Below, piece by piece: positions 11,151 through 22,825 of a stretch of DNA of 64,000 nucleotides. The position numbers were made by a program, and so were the translations under genes. Each line of letters starts with the position of its first letter. Position 1 is the stretch's first letter. The notes under the pieces were generated by a model that searched no databases, was not told where the DNA came from, and saw nothing but the letters and a program-made list of their open reading frames with translations. This DNA comes from Kwoniella bestiolae CBS 10118 (Eukaryota > Basidiomycota > Tremellomycetes > Tremellales > Cryptococcaceae): positions 6,280,001-6,344,000 of the forward strand of contig NC_089241.1 of the NCBI RefSeq assembly GCF_000512585.2, given 5' to 3'.

Positions 11151-13191
11151 TCGGTGGACATTTACAATCATGGTATCTGGATGACAGTTGGGGGGAACTT
11201 GACGATGAAGATGTGGACAGGACAATGTATGCTTTCACGGCACAGCATTCATTCGATCAAATTGTAGAATGCAACTTTTCTTTTTATATTTCTTCACTCC
11301 TTCGCCTCGCTTTTTCTCTATCGAGATTAATCCAAATTAGGTGATGTCAATAGAGGTGTCTTTGTTTGTAGTAGTAAGTCAAAATAGTCGAGATTTGATG
11401 ACCACGATACTCCTAATTACGACCCATGCATTAGATACATCGTTGACACCAGGAGTAAAAACGCTTTGACGCATGTTGCAATATTGATGGAGCCGCTTAA
11501 AAGACCTTGGCACGTATGATGCTATTCCTACTATACCTCAACTACTCTACACCCGTCATGAATGTCACTACCGACATGGCCGGTCTCAAACCCTGTATAA
11601 CATCTACGGTCATAGAATCCAGAAAACGCCGCTTCCCGTTCGCTCAGCGCAGCTTAAGCTGGATGTCGCTCAGTCAGTACCAACGTGGGGGACCAGTTGG
11701 GAATCCCGAGTGCTGTAGTTTTTGCCACCGGAATGGATTTGCGCAGCTCATTTGACCGAGCAGTATCACCAACCGTTCGAACTGGTGTCGCTCAGGAGGT
11801 TAACATGAAGGTCCTCGGTGGGTACGAACTATCCAATCAAAAAGCCAACGACTTGGTCTTTTCCGGTAGTTTCTCAATACTGCAAACGGACCAATACTGG
11901 GATCATCCTTGATTCTTCCGAATCTAGATATCTCCAGGAACCAGGGTACCTCCGCACCTCGACCCTCCTCATCATGTTCCGTACCATTCGAAATCCTTCC
12001 CCATTCGAATGTACTAAAGGTGTGATGAGGCGGAATGTCGAGGAGCGACTCTCACATCTAAAGACATAATGGTATACTCCTGTTTCTGCGATTACCATAC
12101 TTCATTGCATATACCAGTCGGAATGTTAACCCCACCAGTGGGGGCCGGCGCATTGGTCCTTTCAATGCTCGCAATTGAGAAACCCAATGCACAAGCGATG
12201 CGCTCGTCACACTGTTTATAGAATATAGTGTATGTGCATGGTAGGATAGGTAGATACAACTTTTGCGGACTGGAGCGGCATTTTAGATGTAGACACGCGG
12301 ATCAGAGTGGCATCATAACAAATGGTGGCGCTCACATGGGTCTTTCTCTGTTCACGTGAAATTTCGACTATACGGTATACGTAGCACTGGAACTGAACCG
12401 ACACATGCAATCTTACCGATGCCTTCGACGATTTAGGACGCCGATAAACTCGCAGACTATCCGGAAAACTGCTACAATAAAGGAACCTGGTCTAAGATCA
12501 CGTTTCCAAGCAACGACGCACAGTCAATCAATCCAGCTGAAACTGCAAAATCCCATGCGGCACTCGACTCTGGACTTCCGATCCGTGCCCAACTGCGGTC
12601 CAATCAATGTTCAATCAGGCTGAGTGTACATACATACCCTACCCTCAAAAGCAACAGTCCAATCTACGATTGAGGTTAATCCGAAAGGCACAACTTCCAT
12701 TGTGATAGCCAGATGATACAGGCACGAACAATCTTCGAACAATCCTATTGTGTCCCAGTGATTGAACCTGTTTTACCATCCTTTAGTGGATTGGAACATC
12801 GAAATTTAGTAAGAGATGGATCCCTTTGATTGATTGGTGTGTCAACGTTGTTCTCTCATTCAGGTCGGGGGTACTTGACGACCAACATCGGTATGTATTT
12901 GTCCTTGAACCTAAACTGTAAGCCTTCGGAGATGATAGGAAGGGGATGAAACTCAATCTTCACTCGGGTCGGGATGAACCATGCTGCGTACATATGCACT
13001 CCATCATTCTGATGTGGATTTGGAAAGGTATATAAGCCAACCATCTCTCAATGGCTCATTCTTGTTACTTTCTATACAACTTCATTCATCACAGATCGAT
13101 TCTGTCCTCAACTTTCAAACTTCTCACATTCCTTGACTTTACATTCATTTGACTTTGATCGACTAAAAGTAGTTATCCTATATTCAACGAT
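11151..13191. other. Gene-poor stretch with protein-like fragments
   Basis: About 2 kb with no complete gene model. Two open frames without a good start look protein-like: 11658-11912 (+), containing GIPSAVVFATGMDLRSSFDR, and about 12440-12690 (+), containing KLADYPENCYNKGTWSKITF. They lie in different frames with stops between them and no convincing splice signals. They may be remains of a decayed gene, or chance. No transposase, reverse transcriptase or terminal repeats were seen. The last 200 bp are the GH28 promoter. Confidence 0.35.
13029..13036 (+). promoter_or_regulatory. TATA box of the GH28 gene
   Basis: TATATAAG lies about 155 bp before the polygalacturonase start codon, with a pyrimidine-rich leader between. 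A strong TATA box is typical of regulated, carbon-source-controlled secreted enzymes. Confidence 0.5.
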
Positions 13192-15029
13192 ATGTTCGGC
13201 TACAAACATTTGATCTCACTTCTCCCCTTGCTTGCTACCTCCTCTGCTTTCGTTATTCCCTCCAACTCGGGTTTGTCCAGAAGATGTGTCAGTGCAATTT
13301 CAAGCTACGACGAGGTCGATTCTGCCGTTTCGAGTGGATGTGATATTGGTATGTCCCCTTTCTCCCTCATTAGCCTCATGTTAAAGAATTATGACTGATA
13401 TGAACTTCCCCTGATAGAGCTCGGCGCGATCGTAAGTCTATGGTAAAGCTTCGCCAAGGAGGGGTTGAGGGTCTAATTCATCTTCATTAGACTGTTCCTT
13501 CCGGTAAGGCTTTGGATCTCTCTGGCTTGGGAGACGGAGCTACCGTTACAGTCACTGTACGTACTGTTCACCTGATCTGTTTGCTGTCCAGAGAGAGGTT
13601 CGACTGACAATGGCATCTACTGTAGGGTGACGTAACTTTTGAGGGTGGGGTGGAATGGGAAGGTCCGATGTTCATCATCGACGGTTCAGATATCACTTTC
13701 AACGGTGGAGGTGAGTAGTATCCAAAAAGCTCTCCATTCAGGATAATTGCGAATCGAGAAGTCGATGTTGATCCCGTCACCGTCGCATAGGTCATACTTT
13801 CGATGGACAAGGTGCGACTTACTGGGATGGTCAAGGTTCGAACGGAGGAAAGACTAAGCCCGTAAGTTGTATAGACGAATGCCGATGGAGATACCCATTT
13901 GCCTTCTACACCGTGTTGATATGTATCCCGTGGCTGATACGTGTCGTCTTCAATAGAAAATGATGAAACTCAAGATGGGCGGGAGCTTCTCCGTGAGTCA
14001 TGTCATTCCTCGCTAGCTAGTCTGGCTGAAAAACATCATTTTTACTGTTCAGGATCTGACCGTCCTCAACGCCCCCGTTCACGTTTTCTCGGTTGGTAAC
14101 AAAGCACCACTGCTCATCACCGGTGTAACAATCGATAACAAAGCAGGATTCGAGCTCAACGAGGATGGCGATGAACTTTCGCACAACTCTGATTGCTGTA
14201 TGTGGCGTTTTCACAACTTTGGGTAAAATGACCATTTCTTCGACTAACTTCGTTCTTCTTCAGTCGACGTCTCTGCTACTGATACCACGATCGATGGAAA
14301 CACCTGTTGGAGTACCGATGATTGCCTTGCACTTAATAAGGGTCAGGGAATCGTTTTCTCCAATAACATTTGTCAAGGAACCCACGGAATCAGTATCGTG
14401 AGTTTTCTTTCCATTTTGGCGAAATGCCACGATAAACTCGCCTCAGATCATTATGTATTTATGCTATGCTAATTGAAATGTCTTGTCTAGGGTTCAATCA
14501 AGTCCGATGCAGTAGTATCCAACGTCAAGATCACCGGAAACACCGTTGACGGTGCGGACAACGGACTTCGAATCAAGACTATCGCAGGTGCCACCAGAGG
14601 CTCAGTATCGGACGTTACTTACTCCAACAACAAGATCACCAATGCGCTCAAATATGGAGGTGGGTTCTTCCTCATCTTGTAATCTCATTCTTAAATTGAT
14701 TGGTTGGTACGTTATGGTATAGTGGTGATTCAACAAGATTACGAGAATGGTTCATCTACCGGAGAGCCTACGAACGGTATCGAAATTAGCAATATCGTAT
14801 TCGACACTGGTAATAGTAAGCTTGTTCCCCATCTTCCAGCTGATGCTGATGTAGTCATGCTGATATGCTGGTGGTAGCCGTCGAGACAGCTAGCGATGCC
14901 AAATTTGGAGTCTACGTGTTGTGTGGAGATGGATCGTGTACAGGTAATTGGGATTGGAGCGGGTTGACCGTCTCAGGTGCGGAGAACTCCATCTCTGGTG
15001 ATCCTCCCATCACTGGATTCACCGCCTAG
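13192..15029 (+). CDS. Endopolygalacturonase, glycoside hydrolase family 28
   Basis: Secreted pectinase predicted to hydrolyse alpha-1,4 links in polygalacturonate. The start MFGYKHLISLLPLLATSSAF is a signal peptide. About eleven exons join in phase, ending DPPITGFTA. The parallel beta-helix repeats are evident (SDITFNGGGHTFDGQGATYW, DLTVLNAPVHVFSV). The GH28 signature residues are all present: NSDCFDVS (usually NTDxFDV) and STDDCLAL (usually NQDDCLA) supply the three catalytic Asp; GTHGISIGS supplies the His; RIKT supplies the substrate-binding Arg/Lys. The NSD and STDD variants are mild departures. Length of about 360 aa is normal for an endo-acting enzyme. Introns are many and short for such a gene. 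Neighbours are a small DUF3253 gene and a Zn2Cys6 regulator. Confidence 0.92.
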
Positions 15030-15322
15030 ATCTTAAGTCGCTAGATAGTGTCCATGTGGTACACCCAGCAAGTCGAGAGAGAAAGCACGAGCTGGGCTTG
15101 TAGCTTCAATATGCATATTACCTGAAATATGCAATTCTGTGAATACCACATTCGTACCGTATGTACAGCGTTTGCCGAATAAGTGCCACTCGTCCACCTG
15201 ACGTCATTCCCAAGTCCAGATAGTCACTCTACGAAGTCTGCATTCTGCATAAAACCTTGACATTTCAGACAGATCAATTGATATTGCACTTGCATCTACA
15301 TCTCAAACATCAAAGATCCAGC

Positions 15323-15673
15323 ATGTCCAATCCCAATTCCAGCGCCAAATCCAGCATCTCCCAATCCGACCGCCATCTCTACCTCTCAACCCTATACCAC
15401 CTCCTCTCCCGCCTGAAGTCCTCCGAATCTACCATCTGTCCCTCCCAAATCCCCAGAGCACTACACGACTCCGACCCAGCCGCCTACCCCGATTGGAGGG
15501 GACTGATGGATCCTGTGAGAGAGGTGGTATGGGACGAAGTGAGGGAGGGGAGGGTGGAAGTCACGCAGAAGGGGGAGGTGAGGAGGTGGGAGGATAGGGG
15601 GGAAATTAGAGGGCCGATTAGGGTTAGGAGGGGAGGGGAGTGGGATGAGGGGCTGGTGGGGCGATATACGTAG
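15323..15673 (+). CDS. DUF3253-domain protein, single exon
   Basis: Intronless 116-aa protein. After a Ser-rich start (MSNPNSSAKSSISQSDRHLY) it shows the DUF3253 pattern: a helix, then TICPSQIPRALHDSDP, WRGLMDPVREVVWDEVREGR, VEVTQKGEVRR and GPIRVRRGG. This small winged-helix-like family is widespread in bacteria and also found in fungi; its role is unknown. An in-frame ATG at 15257 would add 22 residues rich in His and Leu (LHLHLHLKH) outside the domain, so the inner ATG was preferred. The coding strand is extremely purine- and G-rich from 15495 on. Lack of introns among intron-dense neighbours is compatible with an ancient bacterial origin, but this is only inference. Confidence 0.72.
   Translation: MSNPNSSAKSSISQSDRHLYLSTLYHLLSRLKSSESTICPSQIPRALHDSDPAAYPDWRGLMDPVREVVWDEVREGRVEVTQKGEVRRWEDRGEIRGPIRVRRGGEWDEGLVGRYT
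15571..15661 (+). other. G-tract cluster, potential G-quadruplex in coding sequence
   Basis: More than ten GG to GGGGGG tracts within 90 nt of the DUF3253 coding strand, with loops of 1-8 nt. Loop and tract lengths meet the usual G-quadruplex pattern. Confidence 0.6.
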
Positions 15674-16360
15674 TTTTGGATGATTTGGATTAGCCTGGTT
15701 TAATAGGCTGAGGACGGGGATTAGGGTAGACTCACGATCTCTTGATGTGAGAGAGACAGTAATCACTGGGCAGTGCTAGATGATACAGGGTGGATAGAAC
15801 GTCGGACCACTAGACCCTGCTTGAACATGCCATATCCGATATATATCAGGGCTAATCCCAGTATCACCTCCGGTATGGACGAGGAGATATCTTTCAGGAG
15901 CATGTCGGAAATTGTAGATCTTTTAAAAGAGAACACAGAATCTCCAAAGTGATATCAGGACGTAAAGAGAAATGGAGGACACCATCACACTGCAACTGCC
16001 TCGACAGCCCACTCCTTACTATATATACGCTATTTACTGGTCAAATCATTCAGATCGTACTGTACCGTTTCGGCAACTCGAAGACCAACAAAGGTTCGAC
16101 GTAAAAGGAACGATAAGGGGATTGTCCTGGATATTGCATAGTATACAGGATAAAGGATGGACTTCACTTGGAGAATGGTTAAACGGAATTGAAAGTAGAT
16201 GCATACAGACATAACCTGAACAGACGTATAACAACACAATACTTTCCAACGATTGTCCACATACGACTACGGCATAATAGTCTATCTCCCTCGACAACAC
16301 CAAACCCAAGACTACAAAATTCCATATCTATTATCCATGTAGTCCCCACAAGTCCACCAA
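15674..16360. other. Convergent intergenic spacer, nothing seen
   Basis: Nearly 690 bp between two genes ending toward each other (DUF3253 gene on plus, Zn2Cys6 regulator on minus). Open frames overlap each other on both strands without protein-like features. It presumably holds the two 3' untranslated regions. Confidence 0.5.
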
Positions 16361-19056
16361 CTACACACTCGTCGAAGGCACCTGCCAATCCGCATTACTA
16401 GACAAGAAATCAAATGCGTCACCCTGCGAGCCAAACTCGTTGAACATGAAGGACCAATCCGAGAACAAATCGTTGGGCAGTTGGAATTGCTGATCTATCT
16501 GTTCAGAAGCCGTTAAGCTTGGATCGATCGCCAGCGCGGTATTATCAATATCACTGTTGATCGGTGCGAGGGGGTACGTAGAGATCGGAGGTTGTACGTT
16601 GGGTATCTGGATCTGGGTGGAACGTTGGGCTGAAGAGTTGGGTGCTGGTCGGGTCATCGAGATGAGAGGTTCGGGAGGGTAGGTTGATGGTGTTCGGATA
16701 GGATCGTCCGGTGTAGATGATACAGACTAATGTACAAGACATAATCGTCAATATGCAAGAAGAGGTGACCTCAGAAGTTTGTGTGTTGCTCACCTCAATA
16801 GCAAAGTTCCATCCATTAGCCTCAGTAGCACTAATCATGAATCGGTCTATCCTCTCGACGTGATCCTTCAATCTCGCAGCTATACAGAGCACGTTGGCGG
16901 ATTTGATGGTGCTCTCCAAGGTCGATAGGTAATCTGCCATACGGAGTAGTACTGTTCTCGCGTGAAGGTAGGTAGTAGGGGAGAGGGGCGATTGAATGAT
17001 ATTTGCCAGAATATGGCCGACACCCGCAACGTGATGTATCTAATCATATGATACCGAGGTCAGTCAGCTCTCACCACTTTGAAGGTCGTAACTGTTTCGC
17101 GAACTTACCAAAGGAGCACCGCAAGCTTGCATAAATGGTCTAGGCAAGGCAGCCAACGAATCTACCAATTCTCCTGCAATTGCGCAACGTTGTTCGACTG
17201 ACCATTCTGCCATCCCTGCTATGACCATCTTGACTAGCTGAAGGGTTATCATGATATTCGCGGCTACGACATGCAATCAATCAGCTCTGTTCTTTCAAAT
17301 AAAGCTCAATATATGCGGGTGATGCGCCCTTTCTGCAGTGTAAGGTGTACATGTCACTCACTCTGGAACCCATACCTATCCTTATACACATCCCCCGTCA
17401 TCTCAGTCACGCCTTTAAGGCAATACGGCAAATCGTTATAAAACTTCTCCACCGTTGACAAGATCTCTTCAGGTCCCGGATCGTACTTATTCCGGCCCTT
17501 GGATGATTTCGAAGAGAACAGCATGGCAATTTGATTTTCCCCATCGTAAGTCTGGTTACGCTGTCTCATCTGACACACGGCATGTTCCAAGACTCGATAA
17601 AGATTGGTCACAAAGTTCCATCCGTTCAAGAATGATTTTTTAGTCCTATCGGGAGGAGGTCCAATGATGCCCTCTGGAGTGATCTCGTCATCTGAAAGTA
17701 CTTCTGTAGGGTAAAGGACGGTAGATTGAGCTTCTCGATGACGGATTATCCCTCCGAAAGTCGTTGCTAGGTATATATCCGTTTGGTATGCTGCCCAGAA
17801 CTGTGCTGCACATCAGCTTCGATCACCGCGAGAAGGGATGGGATAAACAAAACACAAAAGATACTTACCAATCTTCGTCTTTCTTGAATCTCAATCTCGC
17901 TCAATCCTTTAGGCCACCTCGATTCGTTCTGAAATCCATCCAGGGAACACAGCGTACAATAATCTCCTATATGAATGATCGATCGAGCTATGTCACCGTA
18001 TTGCAGGCACACCATCGACATGATCACTTTAGCACGTTTGTAATCGAATTCGGGAGCTTTGATAAGGTCGGCAGGGAAGGTGGATAGACAAGATTGGTAG
18101 AATGTCTCGGACGTCGATGTCGTTGGATCCCAATGTTTTAGATGGCAGTTCTTGGGAGCACCGTCGCGTAATCGAGCGGATGCAAGAGCGCAGACAGACA
18201 TGATTAGACAGTTGAATGAGCGTGAGCGGGTGTAGAGACGATCTTGGAACGCGGCTGTGAAGGTTGGCCAGTGGAAGAATAGTTGTCTGCGAGATGGATC
18301 AGGGCCGTATCAGTTGATGTACGTGTTACGTCGTCCCGCCTGTCTATAGCATATGATGGCAAGAGATAGTCGGAATGACCAGAACTCACATAGGATAGAT
18401 CAACCGATAATACGCCTCCATCAGTTCTTCAAGCTGCTCATGACTCGCTACCTCCTCGTAAACCCAATCATCATCGTTCTGTTTGTGTCCGCCCCTTTCT
18501 TTCTCTTTCGATTGAGGTGAATTAGATATGGACGCTCCGGATGATGATGCTCTTTGAGGAGTGGTATCATTATCGAGACTGTTCGATTTTGCCGGAGGCT
18601 TTAATGAGATGTAAAATACATTCTTAGTTCCCTCATACGACTATCTGAGCAATGCCTTTAAAGCATAATGGCATATACTCACCCCTCGTCGTTTGATGGG
18701 CCTCTGGTACGTACATTCCGAGCCGAACGCAAAGCATGGTCCGCAGATATCGGGGTTGGGACCGGGAGAGCACTAAGATAGTATTGATGATAACTCAGTT
18801 ATAGTATACTCGGAACAGTAGTAAGCATCGAATGATGCGCACCTTGGTACCACCTTTATGACATCTATCGCAGGCCCTCTACCATCCGATAAGACCATCA
18901 TCAGCGCTCGTTATTACTCGGAAGCATCTCGCCGGTGAGCCGAGATGAGATTGGATGTTTTGTTTCACTCACAGTAATCCTCCTTCGTTTCGTAGGCATA
19001 TCCGTCATCGAGCTTGATCCTGGCTTGTAGTATTCGACTTGGCTGTATCCTACCAT
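16361..19056 (-). CDS. Zn2Cys6 fungal transcription factor with fungal_trans domain
   Basis: Nuclear DNA-binding regulator. The start MVGYSQVEYYKPGSSSMTDM runs into a basic patch (KRRR). The zinc cluster is spread over three exons and reads CDRC, HKGGTKC, SPGPNPDIC, GPC, FAFGSEC, giving C-x2-C-x6-C-x8-C-x2-C-x6-C, followed by a basic linker (QRPIKRRG). The middle homology region follows: YYRLIYPM, FFHWPTFTAAF, then FWAAYQTDIYLATTFGGIIR. The C-terminus is Asn/Ser/Pro-rich with an acidic-aromatic patch (DLFSDWSFMFNEFGSQGDAF) that could activate transcription. About ten short introns. The target genes cannot be read from the sequence; its proximity to a polygalacturonase is suggestive only. Confidence 0.88.
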
Positions 19057-19433
19057 GTCGTCAAAATGTTGCTAGGTGTGTACTTTGTGGATGAACAAAG
19101 ATGAGATGTGGATGGATGGATGCATGTGATGCAGCATGTACTCGAGTACATGTTTTGGTGCGATCTCCTTCTCGTTGTTGCAATTGGGTGTGTGTGTTTT
19201 TGTATTTCCCAATCAGGTTTATCCTTTTAACAGGCTGGTTTTCCCGGGCTATACACGTGCTTATCACATGGTTGATTTCGTATGAAAGCTCAGGCTGAGC
19301 GGCAAAAAGTTGAAATTTCAGATTACTAGTACATATCGTGCTGGGTGAATGCTTGTATATGAATACGAATCAGTATAGTGTCAACCGCACCAACAACACT
19401 CGGCAGCAGGAAAAGCGAAGCAATACGAGCACA
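19057..19433. promoter_or_regulatory. Divergent promoter region, Zn2Cys6 factor / CTU2
   Basis: 377 bp between divergent start codons. It contains a TG-rich tract (about 19185-19205) but no clear TATA element or other motif I can name. Confidence 0.4.
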
Positions 19434-21475
19434 ATGTCCTGTGGAGATATACCTGATGGATTAGCTACAGAGGAACAAGGAGAGGCATTGATGCCTCGTA
19501 AGTTCTTTGGTTCAAGCTCATCTGAACAAGCTGACAAGCTTCTTTTGTGGGTGGACAGGCCGAGTCAAAGTGCAACGATTCGATAAATCAAAATGTCAGA
19601 AATGCAGGACAGCGAAGAGTATGTACATAATACGGAATGTGACTTATTGCAAGTGAGTGATAGTTTTTGATTTCATCGCATAAACAAATTCTTCAGCTAG
19701 CCACACACACTCAACAACAATTATGAGGAGAAAAAGGTGTCTGATGCGTGCAGCGGAGATGCTGATATACAAATAATCCACAGGGAATGTTTCTCCCACT
19801 CCCTCTTTACCCGCCTGACCCGAACCCTCCACCCCGCCATGCGCTCAACCAACCTCACATCGAGCGAGCTGAAAAACAAGAGTCTAGCAAGTATAGGAGG
19901 TAATCGTCCCCTCCCTCAGGGGGGATCAGTCCTCATAGGCCTATCTGGCGGGTCGAGCTCGATAGCCCTATTGGACATATTGGTAGAGAGGGAATATATA
20001 GGGAAGGGCGATGGGAGGGTGATAGATCGTACGAAGGGGGAGAAACAACCTGTGTGGGATAGGGGTATTATACTTCATGTGGACTTTTCCGACGTCATCG
20101 AAAATCCCATAAGTAAGGAGGAAGATAGGTCGGAGGAGCTTAAGAAGTGGGTAGAAGGGAAGGGAAATGGGTTGGTGTGGGTTGGGCTGAAAGCTGAGGA
20201 TGTTTATGATGGAGGGTTGAGGAAGAAGATCAGAGGGATCGTTGGGTTGCCCAAGGAGGCGGAGGGGGAGGAGAGGGTGGATGGGGATGGGGTGGCTGTT
20301 GATTTGAAAAATCCTGGTGAGTCTTATGCTGAAGCTATGACTTATATTGGTATCTTACATTGCTGTATCATATAGACCTACCGTTGTTCCCTTCCTCCTC
20401 ATCGTCCTCATCGACACCCATAGATCAACTCCGTTCCATTTTATCTGCTCTTCCAGCTGCTTCCAGACCTTCCTTCCTCTCTTCGATCCTCGACTCTCTC
20501 ATCACTACCACCTCTCAGATCATCCCAGATACAAAGCACATCCTACTAGCAGAGACGTCCACAAGACAAGCCCAGCGTCTGATCGCAGGAACAGCACTAG
20601 GTAAAGGATATACCCTCCCACTGGATTTATCAGTAATCAATAAATCGTCATTATCAATTACAGATGGAAGTAAGAGGGACATAGTGAGATTGAAGCCTAT
20701 GAAAGATATCTCATTCAAAGAAGTGGCCATCTATACGCATTTGAGAGGATTGAATGGGTTGGTGAGGAATGCGAGGAATTGGGATAATGCGGGTCCACAG
20801 GGTAGGAAGGGGGATTCGAGAGGGAAAGGAAATACGAGGAGTCTTGAGAGTTTGACTGAACGTGAGTTTCTTGTGTCCCGTCTTTATCAACAACGCCTCT
20901 ATATGCGGGCAGTTTTGAGATGGTATGACTGACAATTTGATCGCAGAGTTCATCGCCAGTCTAGCGGTTACCCATCCAGCTACCGTATCCACGATCAATC
21001 GAACAGGCGATAAGTTGAGGTTCACCGGTGTGAAGGAGGACGAGGTGACGTGTCCGGTGTGTCAACTGTGAGTTTCATATTCACGACTCTCATGCCATCC
21101 ACTATGAATCTAGTGCCTCTTGTTACTTACTTGGAGTCATACTGATTTTATTTGATTGATGCCAACAGACCAGTCGATCCAAATGCACTGGAATGGAAAT
21201 CTCGTACAGCTCTTACCTCTCTTCCTACCAAGACTCTTCCTCAAGATATAGGTGCAGTAACAAATGGTGTAGAACAAGGAAAGGACAAGGAGAGCCTGGC
21301 GAAGATGCTTTGTTATGCTTGTTTGACCACTTTCACCCCTCCGACTGTTGTGTCGAAAGTTGCTAGGACCGAGGTGGTACCTATTCAGTTGCCTCTTTGG
21401 GTCGGGGGGAACGTGCGAGATAGAAGGAGGGAGATGAGGGAGGAGATCAAGGGGTTTTTGATTGATGAGGAGTAG
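19434..21475 (+). CDS. CTU2: Cytoplasmic tRNA 2-thiolation protein 2
   Basis: Partner of CTU1/NCS6 in the complex that thiolates wobble uridine 34 of tRNA Lys, Glu and Gln in the cytosol, using sulfur passed from URM1. Exons join as MSCGDIPDGLATEEQGEALM, RVKVQRFDKSKCQKCRTAKS, VTYCKECFSHSLFTRLTRTL and onward to the end GFLIDEE. The N-terminal zinc-binding-like pairs CQKC and CKEC, the ATP-loop relic GLSGGSSSIALLDIL (SGGxSS of the N-type PP-loop), and a second Cys pair set near the C-terminus (CPVCQLPVD, CYAC) match the family. The characteristic FLxxL-like middle (SLTEQFIASLAVTHPATVST) is present. About 550 aa. Introns are near 19500, 19655, 20318, 20862 and 21069. NCS2 is the yeast name. Confidence 0.9.
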
Positions 21476-21676
21476 GAGTGAGTTGTGTATTGAGTAAGGT
21501 GGGGTGTTGGTATATGAGTACTTCGGATGTATGTTTATGTACAGTATACTCATCTATCAGATCTTAATCGTATCATGACTGCCGAGAGTGTGTAAGTATT
21601 CGAATAAACATATTCACGTCTCAGGTATATTACGCATGGATGCATCAGACTGAATTATACTGTTATACTTCAACTA

Positions 21677-22418
21677 TCATATCAATCCCTTCTCCTTCAA
21701 TTTCTTCTCCACCAACCTCTCCACCAACCCCTCAATCTTACTGGTACTTCCCAATATATACTTCCCCACAACGTCCACCTCAATATTCACCCTATCTCCC
21801 TCCCCCTTCTGGGTGAGGGTAAGTTTCCCCTGAGAATGAGAAATCAACATTATCCCGAAACTCCCCTCCTGTTCATTCACGTTCGTGAGAGTTAACGAAG
21901 CTCCATCAATCCCTATATATCCCTTTTCTATGATGTACGGTAACAATGTCGATTCGGGGGGAAGTTGGAATTGATATCGTATGGAATCTCCATCTTGCCT
22001 CTTCGCAATGATCTTAGCGGTCGAGTCGACATGACCTTGCAACATGTGTCCACCCAATCTCGTATGGGCCAACATCGCCCGCTCACAATTCACCTTATCC
22101 CCTACCTTCAACTCTCCCAGATTGGTGCGACTGAGCGTCTCAGGAGCGAGGTTGACTTTGAATGAATCATTGTCGAATTCCGTTACTGTCAGACACGCGC
22201 CATTGACGCTTATTGAGTCACCTATGTGACAATCGCCTAGGATTGGGGAGGCGTCGGAGATGGTGAATGTGAATCCTTCGTTTGAGGCAGAAGAGGAAGA
22301 GGAAGAGGAGGGGTCATGGATTTGGGAGATTCTTGATATGTGTTCGATCTAGATTGGGAGTTAGCTTGACTGTCGTGTGTTGTGTGTTGTGGAGGGGACT
22401 CACTAGACCGGTGAACAT
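21677..22418 (-). CDS. RIB5: Riboflavin synthase (alpha chain)
   Basis: Dismutates two 6,7-dimethyl-8-ribityllumazine molecules into riboflavin, the last step of vitamin B2 synthesis. The first exon is only MFTGL, the invariant start of this enzyme. After a short intron the protein continues IEHISRI and shows two similar lumazine-binding halves: first half GDCHIGDSISVNGACLTVTE, FKVNLAPETLSRTNLG; second half LGGHMLQGHVDSTAKI, YIGIDGASLTLTNVNE, FGIMLISHSQGKLTL. The end is KLKEKGLI. A Ser-rich insert sits in the first half. About 225 aa, usual for fungi. Convergent with CTU2 and divergent from the SNF5-family gene. Confidence 0.93.
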
Positions 22419-22825
22419 TTTGAGTAATTTCTGTGGGTGAACAAGATCAGATCAAAGAGAGGAGGATTGGTGAGGTGATGATTTGGTCTTGGTGTATTAT
22501 AGGATTGATCTAATTGATTATGATATGGTAAGATTACATTTCGATGAATCATCCATCCATCCATCCATCTGTCACCTCATCTCGAGAGATGTCCGCCGTC
22601 CTCATCCTCATCTCCGACGGCTTTAACCAGATGTATATGTTACCCCCATCTAATTCAATAGCAATGTTTCCATTCCAATCCTCTTCGCGTCCCTTTCTTT
22701 TTCCATTTTCAATGCAAACATCGTCGCTGGTTGCTTGTTGCTCTGCATTCTCGAATATTGCATTTATCGTATCCTGGCAACGCGCACAAACTATCTCCAT
22801 ACATATCCAAGAGAGACGACTCGCC
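22419..22825. promoter_or_regulatory. Divergent promoter region RIB5 / SNF5-family gene
   Basis: 407 bp between divergent starts. A CATC microsatellite (22548-22570) lies in the middle. An upstream ATG at 22544 opens a frame of 246 codons across the SNF5-family start and its first intron; I regard that as a leader artefact. Confidence 0.4.

Noticed and set aside
15610..15640. Interstitial telomere repeat (TTAGGGTTAGG)
   Set aside because: It lies inside the DUF3253 coding frame, is less than two units long and lacks the longer G runs typical of this fungal group's telomeres.
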